A stretch of DNA of 64,000 nt from Antennarius striatus (GCF_040054535.1 NC_090789.1:3588197-3652196), one strand, 5' to 3'. Numbered from the stretch's first letter, positions 47,244 to 61,372 are shown. The notes: generated by a model not told the origin, from the letters alone. Made by a program: numbers and translations.

Positions 47244-50148
47244 TCACTGTTCTGGCTGCGATGTGAAAAAATCATCTGCTCGGAACACGCTGGGTATCTC
47301 CTGACGCTGACGCTGTGCTGGTCTTCTTGGGCTGGCCGGTTTCTGTTGGGGACACAATACATCAAAATCTCAAATGCTTATCGGAATATTTAGAACTACG
47401 AATTCACCCGTACAACACGGATCACTCACATTTAAAAAGCCTGGGACGCTCATTGTCCGGAGGATCTTCTTGAAAGCACCTGGTAGCGTTCCCAGCTCTC
47501 CCTCTGCTTGTGCCACCTGCTCCTCCATCGCGCTGACGTTGGCTCCCACCATCTTTACAAAGGCCTGTAGTTTCATAAGGTCATCACCGCAAAGAAGTTG
47601 ATAAACATGAGATTCTTTATAGAGTATCATTTAAAAAATTTCACTGTAACATTAAGGTAAAACACACGCAAAAAAAGAAAGGTGATTACTCGGTGATGCA
47701 AACAAATAAATAGGCAGTACTTGTTTCAACTTTAATTTGATCAATTCTGAAAATTAGGCACATGTTTAAAATAACTGATTACAAATGCTCAAGAGATTTA
47801 AATAAGCAAAAGCCATATTATAATGAATAATACATAATATGAAGATTAACTAATAATAAATTAAAATGTTGAAGCGGATCCCGGCAAATGTGTTTTCTCA
47901 AGTAATGTTTATTCAGAGTAATTCAAATGGATTTAATATTTTAGGGATTTCAATCAGGACATTTTAAAAAACGACAACATCTTAACCCACATCCAAAGAA
48001 AATCATATTTTTTGATAACTCTCAAGCTATTGATGATAAACATATGAACCATGTTAAGAATAGGTTTCCAGGATGAAGGAATGAGGTGGTAGCTCTGAGA
48101 AATTCCTACATTGGATTTGAAAACTGGGACTAGTGTTTACCTCAGTTATTAGACAATGAAACGGTCAACCAATAAAGATTACAGTACTTGTGCCTAATAT
48201 CTCTAAGATAGTGAGGAGGATATTGCACTTAGTTAACTGTGAAAACATTTTCTAATATCCTGTTTACATTCCATGTTTCCTGATGCATTCATTTAAGAAC
48301 TCTGTTTATTTTACAGTCTGCTCTGACCACAGAACACCATTGTCGGGATAAAAAAGAGTGCTTCAAAAACACATAACTAAATAGAGAGCAACACACAAAT
48401 TTGTGGAGCTAAAATAATCACTTACCTCTAACTTATCAATTCTTCTGTAAATTTGTCTCATTTCATCAGATTTCTGCTGGATTTGAGGTAGATTTTCATT
48501 CACTATCTGAGAGGTATCATTGCGGATCTGTTGCGATGACACACAAATAAAAGAGAAACACAGATGTAATGCAGTGAAAATAACATACAGGGCACACACA
48601 CACTCCTTTGTCATGTCTAATTGGCTTACCATATCCAACATTCCGACGAATTCATCTACTCTGGTCAGCATTTCTTCCAAGCTTTTTTCCAAACATAGGA
48701 TCTAAAGGAGATATCAACAAACATGAACTCATTGCATGATATGCCTCATACAGACTCTTATACTTGTGTTTACAGGTTTTTGAACTTAAGTCCTGCTCAC
48801 TGCTTATAGCTGGAATTCAGCAATATGTTTTTAAATGGAGTCAGCGAGGGCCAGAACACAGCAGCCTCTGAACTCATGATCCAGCTAGAGAACTCAGAAA
48901 CTCCAACAATGTCAAGCGGCGCAACAGCAATCCGGTCAGGCAAACATTATCAGCGATTATTCAATTAAAAAAACTATTTGTCTCCAAGGGGCAAAGGAAG
49001 TCACATAAAGCAACAGTATTGGTGCAAAAGAAAACACTATCAAGTCCCTTCCCTGAACACCGCTATTAATCACATGTCAGCGCAGCGATTTGTGATTCGC
49101 TCACAATTACTAACCAGAAAACAAGACATATGAACTCTGGTCACATGGTTGAATAATGAATGTCATGGTGTTGGCATTAACAAAATTAAAATCCGTTTAC
49201 AGGCATTTCCGTTGGCCTTCGGGTTGCTAAAAGAAGAAATGCGTATTCTATGAAGCATATGGCCCACATTGTCACTGTTGCCATGGTGATGTAAAATACT
49301 TAAAACCTGTGTGCAATGGGCTGCGATCCCACGGGATGACATCATCCAGAGGTCATGCCAGTTCATGAGGAAGAGAATTACAGCTTTAAACAAAGCTGAC
49401 GGGAAACACACCGATTCACGGTTGTATTACAGTTGTGTCATTATGCCTATGTTTTTATGTTTTGCTCGTAAAAATACTCATATAACTGCCTTGTTCCTTG
49501 TACCTGTGTTCTGTTTTTTTTAAATATATATATATATACTTGTTTTTTTTTCATCTTTAATGGCAACAAGAGCATTCTATTCATTTTAGTTCCTGTATTT
49601 GTCACAGACAACCAATAAAAATAAATTAGGAACCAAAACTCTCATATTTCCATATTAATCAACCCACACAAGTAAATTTGTATCAACAGTTGTGTATTTT
49701 TAAATCTCTTGAACGTCGGTCACTCCATTCATTTAGCGGAGCTACTTGTTAGCCCCAAACCCCGCAGTAACACCTTTCACCGGGCTAAAGCTAACGGGGT
49801 GACCCGAGTGTAGGCGGCACCAGCACGGACCTCTTCTCCCGCTGTCGCCCGGATGTAGGATGAGTAGGCGAGGGCGGCGTGTCTCACAACTTCGTCGTCC
49901 TGCTCTGTGCTGTGCCGGTCGGACGTCCCGGGCTCCGCCGCCTCGTTCGGGCTGGGGCTCGGGGGGTTAGCGTTAGCCGCTGCGCCAAAGCTCGGGCTCT
50001 GGGACACGGAGCCGCTGCTCAGGATCTCGCTGACCATCGACAAGCTGCTCGTACTCTGCGACACGATCCCGCTGTCTCTGCTGATTTCCGCGCTGGACTC
50101 CTCCAGGGGCGACAGAAGGCCTACCCTGTCTCCTCGATGGAAGTCCAT
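47244..50148 (-). CDS. bloc1s4: BLOC-1 complex subunit 4 (cappuccino)
   Basis: There are five exons on the minus strand, 50148-49831, 48701-48630, 48527-48426, 47564-47430 and 47342-47244, all phase 0. The product is 241 residues (human 217). BLOC-1 builds lysosome-related organelles such as melanosomes. The N-terminus MDFHRGDRVG is followed by a Ser-rich acidic region with the DSGIVSQSTSS motif, comparable to SGTVSQSHSS in human. The conserved helical core reads LEEMLTRVDEFVGMLDM, VNENLPQIQQKSDEMRQIY, RRIDKLEAFVKMVGANVSAM, EEQVAQAEGELGTLP and FKKILRTMSVPGFL. The end, VFRADDFFTSQPEQ, parallels human LFRTEDYF. The first donor is GTCCGT, a weak match, but it is in phase. Human BLOC1S4 is, to my knowledge, a single-exon gene, so this multi-exon form is notable. 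The predicted coiled-coil core matches across the exon joins. Confidence 0.93.
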
Positions 50149-50197
50149 CCTGGCTTTTCTGTCCCACTGCCGTGTTTTGCCTTGTCAACTGACTTGG

Positions 50198-50207
50198 GTC
50201 ACGTGAC
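50198..50207. promoter_or_regulatory. CLEAR/E-box palindrome upstream of bloc1s4
   Basis: GTCACGTGAC, the same perfect palindrome as upstream of laptm4b, lies 50 bases upstream of the bloc1s4 ATG. A further E-box, TCACGTGT, lies at 50225-50232. TFEB/MITF-family control is inferred from the motif and the role of BLOC-1. Confidence 0.65.
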
Positions 50208-50239
50208 GTGCGGACTACGGTGGCTCACGTGTGGCAAAA

Positions 50240-52485
50240 ATAGTTTAGCGCATAAAGTTATTTGTTACTGTATACCCCTGTCAGACATCACTTTTTCATA
50301 ATTGTGCATAGGTGTGCAACAGTTTTAAATTGTTTGGTCAATTAATATTTTTCTAATATTGGAAAAATATTGAAAAAAAAAATACAAAAAAAGCTGTATT
50401 TAGCAATTATGTTAGAAGTGAACCTGACCAGATCTCTTTCAAAATATTCATTCCCAACTCATATTTTTTCAAAATCAAAATTTAGTGCCAGTTTTTTTTT
50501 AGATATTATTTCTGTAAAACAAAACCAAATAAAAGGGGTAATCACACAAAATCTAGCTGTTGCTGTAGTAAAAATTGTGCAGTCTTTACAACATGCCAGG
50601 ACTACACTGGATGATCAGGACAGTTTCTCAAGGTTTGCAACATTCACCCAAGCATGTTTTCACTTACTGAGCGGGGTGAGTAGTAAACTGAACTTCACTG
50701 TACCCTTCAAACAGTGTTTGATTTTTCAAAATTCTCCAAAGTTACCTTCATTTACATTTTTAAAATGACGTTGAAAGATGCAAAGTCAATAATTTCATCA
50801 TAAAACACTTTAATGTCTTTAACATGAATTACAACTATGTAGCTTTGAGTCTCAAGTTAGCAAGGAGAGAAACTTAGTCACTTACCAAAAAAAAAAAATT
50901 GCTTCAGCCAAATATCTGTAAAACAAACATGGGTGTTCATGGGAGATCATACTGTATACTGCTAATAAGTATTATGAAAAAAAGAACGGTTTAAATCTGC
51001 ATTTAGGATGCATTCTCAACTGGTTATGAGGCATAAAAATAACTTAAAAAGGAAACGATTACTTTGGCTGATTATATATTTAATCGTCCAAATATAAATG
51101 CCTGATAATTTATCTTTAGAAACTATCATGGTATTAATTTAAAAAAAGCAAAACTTTGTGCTCTGATAATTATCTATACTGTACTGTAATTATCATGTGG
51201 CGCCGTGTCATTCCAAACCTGGCCAGCAGGTGGCAGCCAGAATTACTACATGATGGATCTGATGCAGTGGAGCACTAGGGAAGTTTTAATGGAAGGTTTA
51301 TCACACATTTCCCCACACAAATTATCAAATAGAGTAATTATCTGTCGAATAAGCAATTACTTACCTTCACTATAACATTTTAGGTCAGTCAATACACTCC
51401 AAATGAATAATTACTGGTGCAGTCTGCAGCCAGCAACCGATTGGTGGGGATTGGATGATCCATTAGGTGTTTTAGCAGTGCAGTATCTTGAGCACACACA
51501 GCTGACAAACATTCATTAGCAGAGAGGTGAAAGGAGCTTGTTCCAGCTGGAAGACCTCCTGACCCAGGACAAAGCTGCATTCCTGCTGCACTTCCATGTT
51601 GAATTTATTGGCTGTGGTTAACAGCCAGAAGATGAAGACTAATCACAAAAAAAGGAATTCCAGCCAACAATAATCCATCTCCACTCTCTTACATCAATGA
51701 AAAATGGTTTTGTGACGACACGACGTGGGAATCCTTGCTGCCCTGTTCACTTTCACCTTCAACAATGCCTCCAACAGGGAAACAAACAAGAGTAGGGTTC
51801 ACGGATGAGTTCATCCACGAGTAGACATTATAAATACCAGTGCGGTATTTATAATCTACCTGATTACTGTGAATATTCAAGGTATGAGTGTCTCTGCAGA
51901 ATGACAGATCTACCAGTAACAGTGAGTCACATGTTTTGGGATTCTGTTTTTTAAAAATTTTCAGATACTTTTATGAGGAAATTAGGATGTTAGCCTCTAA
52001 TACGACCGTTTGCTTTGCTGCCTACAGCTTTAGAGAAGTATTTATTTGTGGTTCTGCAAGGTTGAAAACAAAATTCAATAATTTTGTGTTTGTTGTGGCT
52101 GTTTGTTTCTGTTGAATCTGCTTTTTCTGTGACGAGAGGGTCCAGATGAAATTATAACTGATGTGATTTAAGCAGCCATAACTGCGGAACTCATGTGGTG
52201 AAACTGAGGATTTAAAATGTAGTTCAACTATGACAAAATCAAGCATTCATCAGCAAAACTTAATGTTATTCATTATATATCACCATCTTCAATTTCAAAA
52301 TATTATTCCATGACAAAATAGCTTTTCTTATTATTTTTAAACAGTATTTGTAGTGGGTTTTTTTAACAGCTATTCAAATGAAAGCAGTTCCAATGAAGTC
52401 CTGACACACACATTATAAATGATGGTACTAAATCCCAGAAATGTAACCGCTGAACCAATCATCACTTTTCTACTTCGCAAAAGTG
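50240..52485. other. bloc1s4-pard6g spacer
   Basis: AT-rich with no supportable exon. The only notable item is the CTCF-type core at 51223-51236. Short open frames here have no splice context or family resemblance. Confidence 0.55.
51223..51236 (+). promoter_or_regulatory. CTCF-type core motif between bloc1s4 and pard6g
   Basis: CCAGCAGGTGGCAG fits the CTCF core CCASYAGRKGGCRS at all 14 positions. It is in the same orientation as the motif at 4593. Confidence 0.45.
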
Positions 52486-52500
52486 TGAGACTTAAATTAA

Positions 52501-52506
52501 TTTATT
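52501..52506 (-). terminator. pard6g polyadenylation signal candidate
   Basis: TTTATT on the plus strand reads AATAAA on the minus strand, about 500 bases after the stop codon. The 3' UTR would be roughly 53007-52485. Confidence 0.55.
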
Positions 52507-53007
52507 GAAACAGATACAAGGATTTGATCACGATCATCAATGCGTAAAAGATGCTAAAACAACAAGAAAAAAAATTCTACACAGCACTTATCTGCATATA
52601 AGAAATATAGATTTACCCTTTAAAAATATCCATAAACAACCCCAAGTTGGTCCCGATAGTAAGAATGAACATGATCTTAATAAAAGTGGTCACGAACCAA
52701 AGATATTAGGCTGCAGAAACATTCAGAATACAGTGGACTCTCCTAAAAACAGTTTGTTCGGCTGTGTGTTACAAACAAAATCTTTTGATGGAAAACGGAC
52801 AAGTTGAAAAAAAAATACAAGAACTATATACACACAATACATTTTCCTTGTTCCCTGGCTTGTAACTTCCTATTTTTCAATTATTTTTTTAGCATCAAAA
52901 CAGAAGTTACAAAATGAGCAAACACTGATGCTCGTACGCGTCCGGTCTGGCGCTCCAGTTTTAGTCTCTGAGCGGTTGTGATGTTTGTGTGTGCGTGTGT
53001 GTCAGTA

Positions 53008-54086
53008 TTATAGGGTTATGACAGTGCCGTCCTCCTCCACCCCTCCCCTGGGCAGCGCCAGACTGTGTCGTGGGTCCGTTTTCATGGAGCTGAGGATTTT
53101 GTGCAGGCTGCCGTTGCTGTGGCGTAGGGCCGGGTTGCTGCCGTGATGCAGGGGCTGCGGGTGGGGCTGGCGGTGCTGCGACTGCGGGTTGGGGAGGGGG
53201 TTCTGGTAGAGGTTCAGGTCTCTGTGGAGCTGGTAGCTGAGGTTGCTGTGTTGGTAGTGATGGGAGCCGCCGTTCAGGCTCGGCTGGGAGTGGAAAGAGG
53301 CGGTGGAGACCACCGATAAAGGTCGAGTGGGAGGGCTGGGGGGCGCCGCCGGACCCGCGGCCGTCGCCGGCGTCTGCTGGTGAGCGCGAGTCACGCTGGA
53401 CGCCAAGGACGCGTTGGACCTCTGAGAAGGTCGCTTGAGGCTGTTCTCAATGACGATGTCCGTCTCTTCGTCGCTCTCCATGTCGTCTTGGTAACCATGC
53501 GCCCCAGAGGGTACCACTCCAGCGGGGGCCACCGATAGGCTGGGGTAACCGGTCGACCCGCTGCTGTCTGACGATTGCCCCGAGCTCCCTGAGATCCGAC
53601 TGCTGCGAACCACGTTGTTACGCTGGTTGACCGGCTTGACCGTCACTATCAGGTTGTGGCTGTTGGCGATCATCATATCCGTGACCTGATCCAACGATTT
53701 CCCGGACACCTCGATGCCGTTCACCTCCAGCACCTCGTCGTTCACCGCCAGCAGCCCGGTGCTCTCCGCCAACCCTCCGGGAACCAAACGCGATATGAAG
53801 ATCCCCGGGACTTTCTCCAGCCCGTGCGGCGTCACCCGAACGCTGGTGCCGTCTCGGATGTAGAATCCCAGGGGTTTGTCCGAGCCGTGGCGGTACAGAC
53901 GGACGCGGCGGTGAGATTCAGGCAGGATGTCGACATCGATGATGGAGGAGACGGGTCGGAAGTCCTGCGGCATGCCGATACGGATCTGAGGACGCTTGCG
54001 GTTGACGTCGTTATTACGCAGAGCGACCACTGCCTTCTTCCTCCGAGTTAACGTGTTGGTGCCAAAGTTAGCGTAGTCGACTTCTT
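53008..54086 (-). CDS. pard6g: Partitioning defective 6 (PAR-6, gamma-like), last exon, partial
   Basis: One large 3' exon of 1,079 nt opens after a TTTGCAG acceptor (phase 1) and encodes 358 residues before TGA. It begins [18 protein letters not shown]. The semi-CRIB reads [15 protein letters not shown] and is followed by [12 protein letters not shown]. The PDZ domain runs from about [13 protein letters not shown] to HNLIVTVKP, with [20 protein letters not shown] and [23 protein letters not shown]-6 links CDC42 and aPKC in apical-basal polarity. The end [19 protein letters not shown], then VITL, resembles PARD6G ([17 protein letters not shown]) more than PARD6A or B, though the SGSSGQSS stretch is PARD6B-like. 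The region after the PDZ carries a His/Gln/Pro-rich insertion, making this exon longer than its human counterpart. The PB1 domain that binds aPKC must be encoded to the right, outside what I can find. Confidence 0.93.
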
Positions 54087-57000
54087 CTGCAAAGAAACAC
54101 AGGGAAAGTGTTAGAAATTACATATTTATACAGAGGTTTCATCATTTTTATTCTCTTATGTGTTCATAAATATCAAAAGCAAGTGAAAAACCTAAATAAA
54201 ACTTAAAGGATGATTGAGGGAAGAGTTTTTAAAGTTCAAAAACAAACTGACAACAGGAAAACCTGGAATGACGCACGCTAAAACAAACACTCCGGTCTTT
54301 GCATTTAAATCAAACCACCTGACATCCAGACCTTTGTTCGCTTTGGAATGAGCTGCTAAATATTTACACAAAGTTTATTCCCATAGTGGGGAAAAAAAAA
54401 GAGGCCATTATTGAAGCTACAAACAAAACCTGAGGGTTGCATGAAGGCAACATCTTTATTTTTTCCCCCCACAATGAATCCAAAATACGTTTTAAAATCC
54501 CATGTGAACGCGTCGTGTGGATAAAGACGGTCTTTGTGAGGCTGTTCATAGAAAATGCTGAGTGTGTGTGGAGCATTCCTGTGTGTGCTGACGGAGGTGA
54601 ACCACCCTCATGTTACCCAGCAGGAGTTGCAGCGTTTCCCAGTGTGCATTTCTGCCTCCAGACACACAGGCACATACATGAACTATCCTCTATCCTAAAC
54701 CTTAAACTGAACTGGACCCCCCCCCTCCCTCCCCTACAAGAGAGAGGAGAGAGAAACATCTCCAGAACAGCTGCTGCCAAACATGTTTGGATAAAATACA
54801 AGAAAGGAAGGAAGATTGAGGAATAAATACACCCTACGGGGAAGACAACCGTGCTCTTGACCGTGTGGGAGAAGTGAACAAATTTGTGTTGCACGGTGAA
54901 AACAATAATAAATTAAAAGCTCTCTAATCGCCCCCCCCCCATTTGTCTCAGGAAGACAGGAAATCTGCGCCCGGCAAAACCTCCATGTGAAAGGAAGCGA
55001 TGGGTCGCCAGGTTTGGGAGCATCAGCGCCGGCGCTTCCATCACGCTACCGATGAGTCATGTGTGCCTTTGCTGTTTTTTGGGGACACCTGCTTTATGAA
55101 ATCACTGTGGGTGAGCAGTGCTGTAATTATTGGCGCCATCTTCAAAGTTCAACGCCGAGGGTGGGTGGGTGGGTGGGAGGGAGCAGCGAAACAAATATGG
55201 AGTCTCCGAGCGGAGCCAGCTGGCCGTCCCGGCCGTCCCTCCGGCCTCGGAGCGGCGCGTACATCTGCCGTACGACTGTCTCCTCCATGCTGACTCATCG
55301 TTTTAGCACGTTTTTTTGTTTTTTTCTTCCCCTCATTCAACCCGCCTCCACCAGCTCCTCCTGAGCAGAATGTTGACGAAGCAGCGTGTTTAACTACAGC
55401 TTTCAGGAGTGGAGGCTTGGAATTCAGCTGCATTGCCGTCTCCAAATAAATGCACGACACCTGGTAATGAAATAGTTCCATTTTCAACCTTTACCGCCTC
55501 GAAATGAGCTTTTCTTTTGGCATCATCGAGCTTGAAGTTGAGTTTTTTTCCCTGTCTGTTGCTGCAGAGCTTCGTTTTTGATTGGATCCAGAAAAGGCAT
55601 TTGCTGCAGGGGCTGGAAATTCTGCCACAAGTGAAAGTCTTCCTGATGGGAACCACGTTGGAGAGTCTCATTAGAGGTCTAAGAACGCCTCCTCCCCCTC
55701 TCTGCACCCTCACCTCAGTGGGGAAACCAACACCGCTACGCAACACCCGTGTATTTAGCAGGACAGATGATCTTTCGGTCAGAAATCCCTTTTTGTGCAC
55801 CAATCATTATGCTTTTCGATTCGTAATGTCTCGCAGCTGTTTGTCAAAATCCCATCGAAGGCCCATATTGGTGCAATTTGTTCAAAGAAACTTGGAAGAA
55901 AGAGTTTCCTATGTTATAGGGAATAGCTAAAGATAGAAGATTCAATAAGAGCTAAGGAGCGGTTCTGGGGGTTTGGGACACCTTGTTCTGATTATACTGA
56001 TCAAAAGTCAATGGAAACTCAACATTTTAAAAAGGGGAGTTGGTCCATAAGCGGTCCCACTGATGTCTTTAGTTATCTAAAGAACAATGATAGCAAATAA
56101 AAACGCACATCGCCCAGCTTTCGCATCTCTGGACCGAATGGCGATGGGCGTAAAGAGAAGAATAGAGTCTACATAGTTGCTGAGATGAATGACAAGCGTT
56201 TTTAAAAAAATCAATTACTCTCCTACGTCACGCCGAGCGAGATGAATACCAAACATCCAGTAGCGCCACATAGTTGGATGGAGAATGTGACTGTGGGCCA
56301 AGCAAGTCAGGTGAAAGGCATTTACCCAGGCAAACAAACGCAAAAGTCACTTCGAGTTTCAGTGCAAATTCAGTGAAATTCAACATATAATCGTCTCGAG
56401 CAGGAAAATAAAATGATTTAATCCATTTGTCAGAATCAATTTTCAACATCAACATTATCAACATTCTGTTCTTCCGGCTTCTCCAAAAATGAGAATCAGT
56501 TGAGTTCCGTCCTTTTCGTTGCTCTGCTTCACAAAAGCGGCTTGAAGCTAATGGAAACAACCCTGGTAAGTAAAAACCACCAGAGCAGCGCTGGGATTAC
56601 ACCATCTGGACGAGCCAAAATTAAATTTAAAAAAATATATGAGATGTTGAATATAAGATCCAGCCTGTCAGCAAAATTCTCTGTCAGTCTGTCTGCAGGG
56701 GAATTAGATGGAGAACTAGAGAGTTCTACAAACTGAAGGTTTGAATTTCCTTCAGAAAGTCAAACACTATTACCTCTGGTGATGTTAGAGCTAAACTGCT
56801 GCTAGACAGCTGCTATATCAATCAATTAATTGATGAGCTGATCAAAAGAATTATTAAAAAAATTATTTCAAAAGCTTCTTCAACGCCTGAGTCTTCTTGT
56901 CATGGTTCATGATTGATTGTAGTATTTTTCGGCGTTTTAGTTTAACAAAAAAAGGAATTTTAAGATGCAACTTTTGCATATTTCAAAATTTTCTGACATT

Positions 57001-58023
57001 TCAAAGACGAAACAATCCAAAAACCCACCGTGAAAGGATAAAACCAAATGCTGCGTGTGTTTGTTTTATGGTAAACCCGGACTGGCTTCAACAACCTTAA
57101 CCTATTGATTTTACTTAACTCGACGGCATTGGAGGATATAAAGCAGGAAAACGTCTCTCGACTCTTCAAAGATCAAAAAAGGATTTTTCCGAGAAGTCCA
57201 ATCCCATAAAGATCACTGATTACAAAGCCAAACTAAAAAAAACCCTACATAATTACGAAAGATCAGGTACAAGAGCTTTCTCATCCAAACTCAATCCTCC
57301 TCTTTGTGGGATGCACACACTCTTACACACACACACATACACACACACACACACACTAATGGGGCACGTCCCAGCCGATCACGCACAGGTTATGGTAACA
57401 ACTCCTGACAAATCTAATCCCCTCTACGCTGAAGCATGATGGGTAAGCCGATGTGAACCCGATGATCAAAAGGCTGTGGGGTCACTGCCAGGCATCTGCC
57501 GGCTAAACATCACCTCCGATTGATGCCTACAACAAAAGAGCGCCGTTTCAGCGAGCTATTACTCAATATTTCCATCATGTTATTTAATCTACACTCAAGC
57601 AGCACGCACAGAGGATGCTGGTTGTTAGCCTTTACCTTTAACTTCACTCAACTTAACGTCGGGGGATTCCAAACGCAGCAAACGGTGAGGCTTAATGCTG
57701 ACAGGGATGGAAAAATCATTCATTATCTTCAATAACATTCAACGTCTGCGGCAACGAACTTGAGGGAAGGAGAAACGAGACCTCCCGTACCGCTCCTTGG
57801 GTAAAAAATAAATAAAATGACTGGCAGGGATTCAGTGCCAGGTTTTCGAGAGTTGTAAATCTACATTCTGCATGTAGAAAACATTAATAAAAAGTGTTTT
57901 ATCCGGGAATACCTCGGCTGAAACTCCTACGTCTGTGGCTCCAGCCAGCAAAGAGGTCAGAGGTGCAAAGCTGACTCAAGAGTGACTCCTGCATTCTGCT
58001 CCATGCTGATGTGTGCATCCATC

Positions 58024-58048
58024 TGTGTGTGTGTGTGTGTGTGTGTGT
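58024..58048. repeat. (TG)n microsatellite
   Basis: Uninterrupted GT tract of about 12 units in the inferred pard6g intron. Confidence 0.9.
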
Positions 58049-61000
58049 CACGAGGAATGCGGTGCTAAATGTGGTTGGAGATACATCCAAACAGGTCCTG
58101 CACAACCTCTCCAGACAGGCGCGGGTCGGCTACTTCAAGCAAGCCACGATAACTGTTTCAACCGCGTGAGCCATCGCTAATCTTTTTCACATCCACGGGA
58201 CGATCTCAGAGGAAACTCGGCCACCCATGGAAATGAACCCCAAAGTTTGTGGTTTGTTCCACTGGGGGGAGGAAAACGAACAGACCGATTAGGAACCATC
58301 CAGCTCGCTCGCGTCTGGTTCTGGCCTCACGCTGTTCTTGTGCTCACAAAGCGAAGGAGAAAGGGAAAACAATCTTTGATCCACCAGAGCCCGGCTCCAG
58401 TTAACCAAAGCTGTTAAGAAAACACCCTTTAAAGTCGTCCGGCTTTTCCAGCATAACCTATAAAAGACAGGAATCCAACAAGTTTTACGAGCCACCATTA
58501 GGGCCGCTCCTTGCACACTTGCTCCTGGAAGGTCTGTCCGGAACTTGACTTGACGCAATGGTCAACGAAAACCAAAGAGGACGTGGAAATGAAGTCTCCA
58601 GTCATTTGGATGCTGGATAATTACCTCTGGAGTGGGTTACGTCATTGGAGACGTCGATTTGAGCGACTGTACAAAAGGATCACTCAAGTTTTTACGTGAA
58701 ATTCCATCAAGTCACTTCCTGGACGCTTATGCCCAAGAAAGAGTCCATTCAAAAATTTCAGATATCTTGCTTATAAAAACATATACACGTGGAAAAACAC
58801 GTGCACGGACAAACAGCAACGCTTATGTAACTTCCTCTAACTCTTGTCGGTGCAGGTGTAAACATTCGCTCCTGGCGTTACACAGGTGAACATTAACAGC
58901 ATCGCCAGAACACAGACTGCTAAGCATGCCTGTTGCCTTGGCGACATTCCAAACGGAGCTGAATGTGCTGTCGATGAAGGCGTTTGGTGCCTGCTTCATG
59001 TGTGACATTTCACACAGGCTTCGGTGCGAGCTGGACGGCCATGCAACTTTTTGGAATGATGGTGTCAAAACTCAAAAACCAGTCCGTGTGTGACTGCATG
59101 TGAACACGTTGGTCTGTGTGTATCCGATGGGGAATCTCTGCGCAGGAACTTGCAGAAAACATCATAAAAAGCTCCAAACTCAGTCGTTTCTACAGAAAAG
59201 CGTGCAAAAAAAAAAAAGATTGTGAAACATAACTTCACGAGAGGAAATCCTTGATGTTACGTGCATGCGAGAGGCAGCAGTAGCAACGCCCTGCTAACAG
59301 CTTCAGCGGCGGCCTCTCGGGGGTGTGACCTGTTGGTAATGATATTTTTACTGCGTGATATAACCTAAACACGAGCAGCACAGCTGAGGAACTTATAAAC
59401 ACACACTCCTAACGTTCTGCTTTTGCGCCAGCAATGAGGCCAGCCTCAGCGGTAAAACACGATGGGGGGAAAATACAGAGTATAACTGCTGGGTGTCGCT
59501 CGGATACGGACTTCTAATTAAACGCTGCATGATGGATTTAGCACACAAACATGCCTCTATCCATTTTTTTCCTAAATTTCCAGGTTTTTTTGTGTTGAAT
59601 GGGTGTTTCCGGCCCGACTATTTTTGGCTGCTGATCAGTTATTTCTTGGTGACTTTGTTGGTGGAATATCTTAATGAGGAACTGGGCTATCTTGGGGGAG
59701 GTTTGTGTTGTCTGATTGGCATTTAGTTAACAAATATTCAAGTTGTACTATATTTAACTTCCAAAAGCGTCTGTTTGACCTAAATCATGAAAACTACTCG
59801 TTTCGGAGATCGTCAACTTGCAACTCGTAATCGTTTCTTGCACGCTAAAGCTGCAGCCCACAGCCTGAAACGGCCCGTTTCTCTGCTCTACCACACATCC
59901 AGCTCTGGTCCATCCATGCAAGTGACATTCCTGCACCCCGACAACCCCCCCACCACCACCACCACTCCACCCCAGCTCCCATCATGCCTCTCAGCCAAGC
60001 GTGACAAAGTGCTCAGTGACAGGAGAGGCCATAATCACAGAGAGGGAGAGATGAAGCACACAAGAGAGAATAGTGAATAGTGCTAGACTCTGCTGCCTTT
60101 TGCATTAGGTCACTTGATGCTGTGGCAGTGGACTTCATTCCTGGGCCCCACAGACACACACACACACACACACATACACATAAAGAGCTGTAAGTTCTTC
60201 ACTTTCAAAAACCACCAGGAATATGGCATTAAGTAGACGGGGGTGAAACAACGACTGACACACAACCCTGCAGGAGGAGCTGAAGACAATGCAGTACAGT
60301 AAGCGTGTGAAACATCCTTCCTCTGGACAACATTTGAAACTTTTTGTGCGCCGTTTGCATTAGAAAAGAGACAATTTAATGAAATGCAGAGCGCTTGGTA
60401 ACGCTTTGTCTTCATGGCGTGGCTTCAGAAATCGCTGGTTTCCATGATTCTCCAGCGGTTTCATACAACACAGCCAAAACACTGCAGAATGAGCTGAATA
60501 GTGAATTCTTACTCCGCTCTGATGCAAATGAGCTGCAGCAAATACTTAAACAGGCGTTTGTCCTCCGATGCACGGGTTTCCACATTGGTGGATGTTAAGT
60601 GCATGAAGAGAACTTCTCCAATGAAAGGAACTGATCAGTAAAGCCAACACTGGGCTCTTCTCCTCCCCACCGGAGACAGTCGGGGGCTGATTCCTGCCAA
60701 AACACTAAAGCTAACACGGGAAAGGAATTCAGAAAAAAAACAGACTAAAGAACTTTTTTTTTTTTTAAAGATGCAAACACATTTCACATTCTTGTCGATG
60801 TTGTGGAGAAGGGCACGGTTATTTAGCTTCATAGAGTACTTTTTACAGCGTGTTACGATCTGACCAACGCTCGCTCTGCACACTAGTGCAGAACACGCAT
60901 GACTGCACTGCTTCTATAATATAAGCCAAGTTTAATTTTAAATCTGTGCATTTATATAGTTTCCTGCAGAGTATACAGAAATAAAGAGCAACTGGGATTA

Positions 61001-61127
61001 GGTAAAAAACAACAAAAAATTAATCAGGTGTGACTCAAGTGAAAGTTCTGAAGACATCTACCCTCCTGATAGAAATCAGGCGGTGCTAAACTTTTGCCTG
61101 TGTGTATGTGCCAGGCAGCGCATGGCA

Positions 61128-61130
<3 letters not shown>

Positions 61131-61174
<44 letters not shown>
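61131..61174. repeat. (AC)22 microsatellite
   Basis: First of four dinucleotide tracts within 535 bases in the inferred pard6g intron. Confidence 0.97.
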
Positions 61175-61177
<3 letters not shown>

Positions 61178-61323
61178 ATCCTCCAGTCCTAGCCCTCTTT
61201 TTCCTGCTGGACTGCACATCTGGTACAAGTTAAAGGGAGTAGCTTCAACCGCTCTGCTCCGCCTGTGTGGTTGGTAGGGGAGGATTCACAGGTTTACCAT
61301 CCTCTGCAGGTATCACAAACCTG

Positions 61324-61324
<1 letters not shown>

Positions 61325-61371
<47 letters not shown>
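61325..61371. repeat. (CA)n microsatellite
   Basis: Second tract of the cluster, about 23 units, in the same orientation as the first. Confidence 0.97.

Positions 61372-61372
<1 letters not shown>

Noticed and set aside
49879-50301. 140- and 99-codon plus-strand frames
   Set aside because: Antisense to bloc1s4 exon 1; open only because that exon is GC-rich.
53656-54051. 131-codon plus-strand frame
   Set aside because: Antisense shadow of the pard6g PDZ-coding exon.
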